From positions 1-64,000 of the forward strand of contig JADLFV010000021.1 of the NCBI GenBank assembly GCA_020849625.1: DNA of 64,000 nucleotides, given 5' to 3'. Position numbers and translations under genes: made by a program. This DNA comes from Phycisphaeraceae bacterium (GTDB lineage Bacteria > Planctomycetota > Phycisphaerae > Phycisphaerales > Phycisphaeraceae). Under the pieces are notes generated by a model. The model was not told where the DNA came from, did not search any database, and worked only from the letters and a program-made list of their open reading frames with translations. Positions 17,828 through 25,817 of this stretch are shown in pieces (the first letter of the stretch is position 1; every line of letters starts with the position of its first letter).

Positions 17828-17890
17828 GGCCGCTTGCGGCTTCGCGGGACTCAACTGCCAACGGACGGTTCCGTGAAGCCGCAAGCGGCC
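17828..17890. repeat. Perfect 16-bp inverted repeat GGCCGCTTGCGGCTTC, 31-nt loop containing TGCCAACGGACGGT
   Basis: Arms 17828-17843 and 17875-17890; the loop word recurs inverted near 63545. Confidence 0.88.
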
Positions 17891-18152
17891 GAGACATCAT
17901 CCATCCGCGCAGTTCTTGCGCCGCTGTTGTGATTCCTGCGCCGGACCTCGGAAGGATTCTTAAACTATCAAGACGGGGTGAACAACGATCGTCGCCCAGG
18001 CGTGACCATTTTTAACCAATTGATACCGCATCACTTGCATCAATCTTTCCGCCTCCGCCATCGCCCTTTTGCTCGGATTTTCCCCACTGGCATCGCGGTT
18101 GCGTCGAAGGGGTCGGCGGTGTCGGTGTACGCCGCAGGCGGTGCCATGAACG

Positions 18153-18368
18153 ATGATGCGACCGACGGAAAAAACCAACTGGCTGACGCTGCTGGGTGAG
18201 GACCGCGCTGAGGTGGGTGCGGCCATCCTGCGCTGGAGCCGGTTGGCTGCGGCCGCTCGACTGCAGGAATCTTCCGGACCGGCCAAAGGACTGGCTGGCC
18301 TCGCTGACCGGACGCTCGTGAACGTCGCTTGCCGCGATCCTTCGGCGCACAGGGAGGTGCGGCGATGA
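18153..18368 (+). CDS. Small hypothetical ORF translationally coupled to flgF
   Basis: 71-aa ORF whose stop overlaps the flgF start (CGATGA); no recognised domain. Confidence 0.35.
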   Translation: MMRPTEKTNWLTLLGEDRAEVGAAILRWSRLAAAARLQESSGPAKGLAGLADRTLVNVACRDPSAHREVRR

Positions 18369-19144
18369 ACTACGGGCTGTACCTGTCGGCCTCCGGCGTC
18401 CTGACCAATCTGTACCGCCAGGACGTCTTTGCCAACAACCTGGCCAACGTGCAGACCACCGGCTTCAAGCCGGACCAGCCTGCGTTGACCCAGCGACCCA
18501 TCGAACGCATCGAAGATCAACTGGGCATGCGGTTCTCCGATCGACTGCTCGATCAACTCGGGGGCGGCGTGTTTGCCGGGCCGCAATCGATCGATTTTGC
18601 CGTCGGCTCGTTCCAGCCAACAGGCAACGACCTGGACGTCGCACTGCCGCAGCGCGATTGCTTCTTCGCGGTCCAGCACACCCATGAAAAGACCGGCCAG
18701 ACCTCGGTGCGCCTGACCCGTGACGGCAACTTCACCCGCAATGCCGAGGGCCTACTGGTCAATCAGTCCGGCCAGTTCGTGCTCGATATCGACGATCAGC
18801 CCATTCGCCTGCCGGATGAAGGCGACGTCGCCATCAGCGGCAGCGGACAGGTGACCATTGATGGTGAGCCATTGGCCCAGCTTCAGGTGGCCCGCGTGGC
18901 GGACCTGTCGCAGTTGCACAAGGCGGGCGCCAACCAGTTCGCTTTCCAAGGCGCTGACCCGCGCCGCATCGAGCAAAGCCCGCAGGTGCAGACCGGCGCT
19001 TTGGAATCCAGCGCCGCCGACCCGGTCAAGACCATGGTCAAGATGATCGCCGCCACCCGCGCCGCCACCGGCAGCGCCCAGTTGATGAGCTACTTCGACA
19101 CCCTGATGGACCGCGCGGTCAACACGCTCGGCCGCGTGGCTTAG
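18365..19144 (+). CDS. flgF: Flagellar basal-body rod protein FlgF
   Basis: MNYGLYLSASGVLTNLYRQDVFANNLANVQTTGFKPD N-terminal motif. Confidence 0.88.
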   Translation: MNYGLYLSASGVLTNLYRQDVFANNLANVQTTGFKPDQPALTQRPIERIEDQLGMRFSDRLLDQLGGGVFAGPQSIDFAVGSFQPTGNDLDVALPQRDCFFAVQHTHEKTGQTSVRLTRDGNFTRNAEGLLVNQSGQFVLDIDDQPIRLPDEGDVAISGSGQVTIDGEPLAQLQVARVADLSQLHKAGANQFAFQGADPRRIEQSPQVQTGALESSAADPVKTMVKMIAATRAATGSAQLMSYFDTLMDRAVNTLGRVA

Positions 19145-19148
19145 AAAG

Positions 19149-19187
19149 AACCCGATACCCGATACCCGAAACCCGATACCCGGAACT
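19149..19187. repeat. Word repeat, family D (CCCGATACCCGATACCCGAAACCCGATACCC), single arm
   Basis: Between flgF and flgG. Confidence 0.88.
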
Positions 19188-19193
19188 GAAATC

Positions 19194-19997
19194 ATGGCCA
19201 TTGTCGCACTGCACTCGGCGTCCACCGGCCTGTCGGCCATGTCCACGGCCATCGACGTGATCTCCAACAACCTGGCCAACGTCAACACCACCGGCTTCAA
19301 GACCCTGCGCAGCAACTTCCAGGACCTGATCTACCAGGAAAAGGAACAGCCCGGCGTCGAAAACGCCAACGGTGATCAGCGGCCCGCCGGTTTGTTCGTC
19401 GGACTCGGCACCAAGATCGCCAACACCCAGGCCAGCTTTGAGCAGGGCCCCACCGTGCCCACCGGCCAGGACCTCGACCTGATGATCCAGGGCAACGGAT
19501 TCTTCCAGGTTGACATCCTCGACAGCCAGGGCGACGTCGGATACACCCGCAGCGGCAACTTCTTCACCAACCGTGACGGCGAAATCGTCCTGGGCAACAG
19601 TGACGGCCCGCGACTCGAGCCGCCAATCACCATTCCGGAAGACGCCACCACCATCAACATCAGTGCTGACGGCACCGTCTCCGTGCTGCTGGGCGGCGAA
19701 ACCGAACTGACTGAGATCGGGCAGATTCAACTGGCCAGCTTCGTCAATCCCTCCGGCCTGCGACAGATCGGCGGCAACCTGTGGGTTGAGTCGGCGGCGT
19801 CCGGCCCTCCGGTCGAAGGCAACCCCGGTGAGGGCAGCCTGGGCACCATCCTCCAGAATCACCTGGAAGGCTCCAACGTCAACCCCGTCGAGGAATTGAT
19901 CTCGCTGATCAAGACCCAGCGCGCTTTCGAGATGAACAGCCAGACGATCCAAGCCGCAGACGAAGTGCTCCAGGTGGTCAGCAATTTGAGAAGGTAG
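19194..19997 (+). CDS. flgG: Flagellar distal rod protein FlgG
   Basis: LHSASTGLSAMSTAIDVISNNLANVNTTGFKTLRSNFQDLIYQ...NPVEELISLIKTQRAFEMNSQTIQAADEVLQVV. Confidence 0.95.
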   Translation: MAIVALHSASTGLSAMSTAIDVISNNLANVNTTGFKTLRSNFQDLIYQEKEQPGVENANGDQRPAGLFVGLGTKIANTQASFEQGPTVPTGQDLDLMIQGNGFFQVDILDSQGDVGYTRSGNFFTNRDGEIVLGNSDGPRLEPPITIPEDATTINISADGTVSVLLGGETELTEIGQIQLASFVNPSGLRQIGGNLWVESAASGPPVEGNPGEGSLGTILQNHLEGSNVNPVEELISLIKTQRAFEMNSQTIQAADEVLQVVSNLRR

Positions 19998-20095
19998 GGA
20001 GTAGGGAGTAGGGAATAGGAAGCAGGGTTAGGAAATGCGAGCAAAACCGATGACAACAAAACCTACTGCCTACTGCCTGCTGCCTACTGCCTGGG
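19995..20095. repeat. Word-repeat palindrome, family E (GTAGGGAGTAGGGAGTAGGGAATAGG / CCTACTGCCTACTGCCTGCTGCCTACTGCC)
   Basis: Between flgG and flgA, running into the annotated flgA N-terminus. Confidence 0.9.
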
Positions 20096-21147
20096 ATTTT
20101 CTCAGGCGAATCGCATTATTCCTGATCGGGGCGGCAGTCATCGGCTGTGCCATCGCAGCCCACGGCGATTCGATCCGCCTCAACGATCAGGCGGTCGCGC
20201 GCGGCGGCAGCATCACGCTGGGCCAGATCGCCGAACTGGATGGTGTTTTGGCCCAGGCCCTGTCGGACACCGTGGTCGCCACGATGACGGATCAGCAGAA
20301 TCGTACGACCGTGACGCTGGACACCGTCCGCCGGGCTTTGGAGCAGCGCAAAATCAACTGGGCTGATGTTTCTCTGTGTGGCTACGCCGCCTGCCGGGTG
20401 GTGATCCCGGAGGCTGAACCGTCTGTTGCTGTTTCTGATGCTTCACTTCCGGGGGGGGTGAGCAATCCGCGTGACGAAGTGACGCTGAACAGTCGCATGA
20501 CGTTGCGTGATCTGCTGATCGAACGCATCGAGCGCATGGCTGGGGCTTCAAGTGACCAGTTGCAGATCAATTTCGACCAGCGCGACGACGAGCAGCTCAA
20601 GCGCACGATCTTCGGCCAGCGCTACGAGGTCGAGCCGCATACGCAGAACGGCCTCGGTCGCCTGCTGCTGCGGGTGCGCCGTTACGAGCTGGACCAGGTG
20701 GTCGAGCAGTTCACCATCGCTGCGGACGTGAGTAAGCGCCTGCTGGCGGTGGTCGCCGCGACGGCCGTCGAGCGCGGCCAGAGCTTCACGTCCGGCAACT
20801 GCGAGGTGCGCCAGATTCTGCTCGATGACGCCAACGTGCAGCCGCTGGAGGATCCCGACCTGCTGCTGGGTCAGACCGCAGCCAGGCAACTGCGTGCGGG
20901 CCAGACCATTGTGAACGAAGACGTGCGCTCGGCTGTGCTGATCAAGCGCGGCGAGCTGGTCATGGTTCGCTGCATCAGCGGCAACCTGGTCATCCGCACC
21001 ACCGCCCGGGCTGTGCAGGACGGGGCCATGAACGAAACCATCCGCCTGCGCAACGAGCGCAGCCGCGAGGAATTTTCCGCATCCGTCACCGGCCTGCGCC
21101 AGGCCACGCTGACGCTCAACGCTGACACCACCTTGGCCATGCCATGA
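20035..21147 (+). CDS. flgA: Flagellar P-ring formation chaperone FlgA
   Basis: Position between flgG and flgH; C-terminal SAF-like region VVAATAVERGQSFTSGNCEVRQI...AARQLRAGQTIVNEDVR..VLIKRGELVMVRCISGNLVIRTTARAVQDGAMNETIRLRN. Confidence 0.88.
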   Translation: MRAKPMTTKPTAYCLLPTAWDFLRRIALFLIGAAVIGCAIAAHGDSIRLNDQAVARGGSITLGQIAELDGVLAQALSDTVVATMTDQQNRTTVTLDTVRRALEQRKINWADVSLCGYAACRVVIPEAEPSVAVSDASLPGGVSNPRDEVTLNSRMTLRDLLIERIERMAGASSDQLQINFDQRDDEQLKRTIFGQRYEVEPHTQNGLGRLLLRVRRYELDQVVEQFTIAADVSKRLLAVVAATAVERGQSFTSGNCEVRQILLDDANVQPLEDPDLLLGQTAARQLRAGQTIVNEDVRSAVLIKRGELVMVRCISGNLVIRTTARAVQDGAMNETIRLRNERSREEFSASVTGLRQATLTLNADTTLAMP

Positions 21148-21866
21148 AACTCACGCCCATTTGCCTTTACATTCTGTTGATCGTCACGGCTGACAGCGCG
21201 TGGGCCCAGTCCTCGTCGCTGTATCTTCAGGTCGAGCCGCAGGCTTCGCCCTATGCCGCCATGCAGCGACCTGATGCCATGCGCCAGGACCGGTTACCCG
21301 CGGCGGTGGCGGCGTTCAGCATTACGGCCGTGGACCTGGCCGAGCCGCGCTTCTTCGCCGTCAACGATCTTGTAACCATCATCGTCCGCGAATCGACGGT
21401 CACCGATTTCGAGTCCACGCTCAACACCGAGAAAAAGAGCGACTACAAAGGCGAAATCAGCGACTTTCCCAACCTCGACCTGATGAAACTGCTTCAGTTC
21501 CAGTTGCAGGGTTCAGCCAACACCAATCCGCCCAAGCTGGGCATCACCTTCAACAAGAAGTTCGAAGGCGACGGCGAATACTCGACCAAGAACGAAATCT
21601 CCAGCCGCCTGGCCGCCCGCGTCATCGACGTCAAGCCCAACGGTACGCTGGTGCTCGAAGCCCGCAAGTTCATCCAGTCCGACAAGGAAACGCTCTCGCT
21701 GGTGCTCACCGGCACCTGCCGGGCTGAGGACGTCGATGCCGACAACACCGTGCTCTCGACCAACTTTTACGACCTGAACCTGGTCAAGAAGCACGAGGGC
21801 GACCTGCGCAAGGCCACCAAGCCCGGCATTTTGACCCGCGTGTTCGATTTCCTGTTCGCGTTTTAA
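21144..21866 (+). CDS. flgH: Flagellar L-ring protein FlgH
   Basis: VNDLVTIIVRESTVTDFESTLNTEKKSD...IDVKPNGTLVLEARKFIQSDKETLSLVLTGTCRAEDVDADNTVLSTNFYDLNL. Confidence 0.93.
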   Translation: MKLTPICLYILLIVTADSAWAQSSSLYLQVEPQASPYAAMQRPDAMRQDRLPAAVAAFSITAVDLAEPRFFAVNDLVTIIVRESTVTDFESTLNTEKKSDYKGEISDFPNLDLMKLLQFQLQGSANTNPPKLGITFNKKFEGDGEYSTKNEISSRLAARVIDVKPNGTLVLEARKFIQSDKETLSLVLTGTCRAEDVDADNTVLSTNFYDLNLVKKHEGDLRKATKPGILTRVFDFLFAF

Positions 21867-21877
21867 GTGAGGCGGAT

Positions 21878-23068
21878 ATGAAGATTGAAGTAAGAAGGCG
21901 AAAGCGAAGGCACCGAGGCACCAAGGCACCAAGGCACCAAGGGTCGTGCTTGCGGTCGCATGGTCAATCCCTCGGTCCCTCGATGCCTTGGTGCCTTGGT
22001 GCCTTCCTCCTCGGTGCCTTGGTGCCTATTCTTTTCGCCTCTCCCGCTTTCGCGCTGAAGATCGAAGACGTCGTGCGCCTCAAAGGCTCCGAGGGCGGCA
22101 CCATCACCGGCGTCGGACTGGTCGTCGGCCTCAACGGCACCGGCGACGGCGGCAAGTACGCACCGGCCATGAAGGCTCTCAAGCAAATGCTGGCCAACAT
22201 GCAGGACGCCACCGTCACCGCTGACGAGCTCAAGGACGCCAAGAACGTCGCGGTGGTCTATGTCTCCTGCCGCCTGCCGGACACCGGCGTGCGCGAGGGC
22301 GATCGACTCGATGTGCACCTGGCCACGGCCGGTGCGTGCAAGAGCCTGCGCGGCGGGCGGCTGGTGTTCACGCCGCTGTTTACGCCCAACAAGAACGCCC
22401 AGCGCCTGTTCGCCGTGGCCGAGGGCGCGGTGGTCATCGAAGACGACGCCATCCCCACCACCGCCAAGGTGGACGGCGGGGCTCAGATGGTGGCGGACAA
22501 CTTCACGCAACTGATGGACAACGCCGGGCGGCTGACGCTGGTGCTCGATGATTCGATCGCTTCCTGGAGCGCAGCCAAGAACATCTCAGATGAAATCAAC
22601 AGCATCTTCACGCTCGACGGCTCCGAGCCGGTGGCCCGGGCCCTGGATCAGAAGAACGTCATCGTGCTGGTGCCCGGCCACAGCCGCCAGGATCCGGCCG
22701 CGTTCGTCAGCTCCATCCTCAACCACTACATCCATCCCTCCAGCGTCGCCAATGCCGCCAAGGTCGTCATCAATCAGCGCACCGGCACCATCGTCATCGG
22801 CGGCGACGTGGAAATCTCGCCCACGCTGATCTCCCACCAGGGACTGACCATCACGCTGCTGACCCCGGCCCCCGAGCCGACCGCCTTCAACCCGCAAGTG
22901 ACAGAGCAGAACTTCGTGCCGCTGGATCCATCCAAACGCGGTGGCGCCCGGCTGGCGGACCTGGAAGCTGCTTTCAACCTGCTCAAGGTCGAGGCCCAGG
23001 ACCGCATCGAAATCCTCAAGGCCATGCACGAGGCGGGCTACCTGCACGCACAGTTGATTCTGGAATGA
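21878..23068 (+). CDS. flgI: Flagellar P-ring protein FlgI
   Basis: LKIEDVVRLKGSEGGTITGVGLVVGLNGTGDGG...VLVPGHSRQDPAAFVS..; start either 21878 or 21983; signal peptide overlaps a word-repeat palindrome. Confidence 0.95.
   Translation: MKIEVRRRKRRHRGTKAPRHQGSCLRSHGQSLGPSMPWCLGAFLLGALVPILFASPAFALKIEDVVRLKGSEGGTITGVGLVVGLNGTGDGGKYAPAMKALKQMLANMQDATVTADELKDAKNVAVVYVSCRLPDTGVREGDRLDVHLATAGACKSLRGGRLVFTPLFTPNKNAQRLFAVAEGAVVIEDDAIPTTAKVDGGAQMVADNFTQLMDNAGRLTLVLDDSIASWSAAKNISDEINSIFTLDGSEPVARALDQKNVIVLVPGHSRQDPAAFVSSILNHYIHPSSVANAAKVVINQRTGTIVIGGDVEISPTLISHQGLTITLLTPAPEPTAFNPQVTEQNFVPLDPSKRGGARLADLEAAFNLLKVEAQDRIEILKAMHEAGYLHAQLILE
21894..22054. repeat. Word-repeat palindrome, family J (CACCGAGGCACCAAGGCACCAAGG / CCTTGGTGCCTTGGTGCCTTCCTCCTCGGTGCC), inside flgI 5' end
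   Basis: Both arms in frame within the FlgI N-terminus. Confidence 0.9.
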
Positions 23069-23463
23069 GCATGCAACTTGCCGCGATCGACAACACGCTG
23101 ACCGCGCAGACCACGGACCTGATCCGCGGCCTGCAGCCTGAGTCCGCCCCGTTCGCAGCGGCCCTGGGCGGCAAAGAAAAACTGCGGCAAGCGGCGGAGC
23201 AGTTCGTGGCCACTTCGCTGATCGGGCCCCTGATGAGCGAACTGCAGAAGGACCCGTTCCGCAGCGAGCTTTTCCACGGCGGATTCGGGGAAAAGGTTTT
23301 CAATCAGCAGTTGACCACCATGCTGGCCGACCGCATCGCCCAGCGCACCAGCCTGCCCATCGTGGAAAGCATTTACCAGCAGTTCGCAGGTGAAGCCCAC
23401 GGGTTCAATCCGTGGGCTTCCGCGGGTGCTTCCGGGGGTGGAAAGGTGGACGTGCATGGTTGA
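23065..23463 (+). CDS. flgJ: FlgJ-like rod-binding protein
   Basis: LRQAAEQFVATSLIGPLMSELQKDPFRSELFHGGFGEKVFNQQLTTMLADRIAQRTSLPIVESIY. Confidence 0.82.
   Translation: MSMQLAAIDNTLTAQTTDLIRGLQPESAPFAAALGGKEKLRQAAEQFVATSLIGPLMSELQKDPFRSELFHGGFGEKVFNQQLTTMLADRIAQRTSLPIVESIYQQFAGEAHGFNPWASAGASGGGKVDVHG
23392..23420. repeat. Hairpin GAAGCCCACGG-GTTCAAT-CCGTGGGCTTC inside flgJ 3' end
   Basis: 11-bp perfect stem. Confidence 0.9.
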
Positions 23464-23977
23464 TCCGCGCCTCGAACCTCTGGTCGGCGGCATCGAGAAG
23501 GTGTTGCAGCAGTCCTACGAACTGCACGCAGCCCTGCTGGAGTTGCTGCAGCGCAAGCGGGCCGCCCTGGCAGCGGCAGACAACGCGGGCATGATCGAGC
23601 TGTGCAAGTTGGAAAACGAAAAAGTGCAAATGATCAGCGAGCTGGAAAAGAGCCGCCAGGAACTGGTGGCCCGCCTGACGCTGCTGGTCGATCCGAACGC
23701 GGCGGCGCCGCTGGCGCTGCGCGACCTGGCCATGAAGCTGCCCGAGCCGGCCCGTACGCGACTGCTGACCAAGCGGCAGTTGCTGCGCGACCGCATCGGG
23801 CAGGTCAAGGAGCAGACATCCGTCGCCCGCAAGGCCACCGAGACATTGCTGCGTCACGTGCAGGGCCTGGTGCGCACGGTCAACGGCTTCGCGGCCGGCG
23901 GTGCAGCCTACGGCCAGCGCGGTGAAACGCCGCGGCCCAAAGCCATCGCGGTCGGTTCGATCAATCTGGTGGCGTGA
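23456..23977 (+). CDS. flgN: FlgN-like flagellar export chaperone
   Basis: Coiled coil; ALLELLQRKRAALAAADNAGMIELCKLENEKVQMISELEKSRQELV; position before flgK. Confidence 0.7.
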   Translation: MVDPRLEPLVGGIEKVLQQSYELHAALLELLQRKRAALAAADNAGMIELCKLENEKVQMISELEKSRQELVARLTLLVDPNAAAPLALRDLAMKLPEPARTRLLTKRQLLRDRIGQVKEQTSVARKATETLLRHVQGLVRTVNGFAAGGAAYGQRGETPRPKAIAVGSINLVA

Positions 23978-23980
23978 ATC

Positions 23981-24021
23981 AGTTTCAAGTTTCAAGTTTC
24001 AAGTTTCAAGTTTCGAGTTTT
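23981..24021. repeat. Word repeat, family B, single arm (TTTCAAG x4, TTTCGAG)
   Basis: Between flgN and flgK. Confidence 0.9.
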
Positions 24022-24026
24022 AGATC

Positions 24027-25736
24027 ATGGGACTGAATGGCGCATTACAAGTCGGACGCACGGGGCTGCTGACCAGTCAGGTCGCCCTGCAGGTGGCGGG
24101 CAACAACCTGGCCAACCTGTCCACTGACGGCTATCACCGCCAACGCGTCGATCAGGTCGCCCTGCCCGGACAGAACATCGGCATCGGCCTGACCCTGGGC
24201 AGCGGCGTGGGCATCGAGGCCATCACCCGCATCACCGACGAGGCCCTGGAAGCCCGCCTGCGCGCTTCGATCACCGATGAGTCCGGCCAGCTCGCCCGCC
24301 AGGAGCTGCTGCGCCAGATCGAAACCATTCAGAACGAATTTTCCGACGTCGATCTGTCCACGCGATTGAGCAAGTTCTTCAACGCCTGGTCGCAGCTTGC
24401 CAACAATCCGCAGGACCTGAGCCTGCGCACGCTGGTGCTGCAGGAAGGCGCGACGCTGGCCAACTACATCAGCGACATGCGGGCCGAGCTGGGCACGCTG
24501 CGCGCTCAGGCTGACCAGGCAGCCGGCGCCGCGGCCGTACACGTCAACGATCTGTGCGATCAGATCGCCGACCTGAACCGTCGCATCTCGCTGCAGGAAG
24601 GCTCGGCCGGCAACGCGGCGGCACTGCGCGATCAGCGCGACGGCGTGCTGCAGGAACTGGCCCAGTATCTGGACGTATCGACCGTCGAGCAGAGCAACGG
24701 CGCGGTCGATGTCTATGTCGGCTCCATCCCCATCGTGCTGGGCACCGTCAATCGCGGGGTCGAGCTGCGCACCGACGAGGTGAACGGTGAGTCGCAGATC
24801 AGCCTGGTGCTGGCCTCCGATCAATCGCCGCTGGACATCAGCACCGGGCAGTTGGGCGCGATCGTCGAGTTTCGACAGAGCGATCTACAGGACGCGCTGG
24901 ACACGCTCGACACTTTCGCCGGGCAGTTGATCTACCAGGTCAACCGCCTGCACAGCCAGGGCCAGGGCCTCGAAGGTTTCAGCAGTGTCAGCGGCAGTTA
25001 CCAGGTGCTCGACAGCACGGCTGCCCTGACCGACGCCGATGCCACCGGGCTGGACTTTATCCCCGGCCACGGCTCGTTCGTCATCCGCGTCACGCAGAAA
25101 TCCACCGGCATCAGCGACGCCACCACGATCAACATCGATCTCGACGGCATTGGCCCCGGAAGTGACACCACGCTGAGCAGCCTGGCTGCGGCACTCGATG
25201 CGGTCGGTGACATCAGCGCCACCGTCACCGCGGACGGCCGACTCAGCATCAGCGCCGACTCCGACGATTTCACCTTCAGCTTCAGCGATGACACCAGCGG
25301 CGCGCTGGCAGCCCTGGGCCTCAACGGTTTCTTCACCGGGGCTGATGCTTCCGACATCGACATCAGCAGCGTGGTGCGGACCGATCCCACCCTGCTGGCC
25401 GCCTCGGGCACCGGTGAGCTGGGCGACAACAGCAATGCGTTGGCCATTGCCGGCCTGCGTGACAGCGGCGTCAGCGAACTGAACGGGTTCAGCCTGACCG
25501 ATTACTGGGCGCGGCACGTGGAGGATTTCGCGGTGCGCCTGGCCGGGGCGGGCAGTTCCTACAACGCCAGCCGCGTGGTGCGCGAGAACCTGCAGGCCCA
25601 GCAGCAGTCGATCAGCGGTGTCAATGCCGAGGAGGAAACAATCAGCCTCCTGCAGGCCCAGCGAGCCTTCCAGGCCAGCGCCCGTTTTATCAGCGTCGTG
25701 GATGAACTGATGCAGACCTTGTTGAACATGGTGTAG
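24027..25736 (+). CDS. flgK: Flagellar hook-associated protein 1 FlgK
   Basis: LLTSQVALQVAGNNLANLSTDGYHRQRVDQ...GVNAEEETISLLQAQRAFQASARFISVVDELMQTLLNMV. Confidence 0.95.
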   Translation: MGLNGALQVGRTGLLTSQVALQVAGNNLANLSTDGYHRQRVDQVALPGQNIGIGLTLGSGVGIEAITRITDEALEARLRASITDESGQLARQELLRQIETIQNEFSDVDLSTRLSKFFNAWSQLANNPQDLSLRTLVLQEGATLANYISDMRAELGTLRAQADQAAGAAAVHVNDLCDQIADLNRRISLQEGSAGNAAALRDQRDGVLQELAQYLDVSTVEQSNGAVDVYVGSIPIVLGTVNRGVELRTDEVNGESQISLVLASDQSPLDISTGQLGAIVEFRQSDLQDALDTLDTFAGQLIYQVNRLHSQGQGLEGFSSVSGSYQVLDSTAALTDADATGLDFIPGHGSFVIRVTQKSTGISDATTINIDLDGIGPGSDTTLSSLAAALDAVGDISATVTADGRLSISADSDDFTFSFSDDTSGALAALGLNGFFTGADASDIDISSVVRTDPTLLAASGTGELGDNSNALAIAGLRDSGVSELNGFSLTDYWARHVEDFAVRLAGAGSSYNASRVVRENLQAQQQSISGVNAEEETISLLQAQRAFQASARFISVVDELMQTLLNMV

Positions 25737-25739
25737 GAG

Positions 25740-25813
25740 GGGTGAGGCTTGAGGCCTGAGCCTGAACCTCGATCTTCAACCCTCAAGCCTCATGCCTCAA
25801 GCCTCAAGCCTAA
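25740..25813. repeat. Word-repeat palindrome, family C
   Basis: GGTGAGGCTTGAGGCCTGAG...CCTCAAGCCTCATGCCTCAAGCCTCAAGCC between flgK and flgL. Confidence 0.9.
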
Positions 25814-25817
25814 CCCA

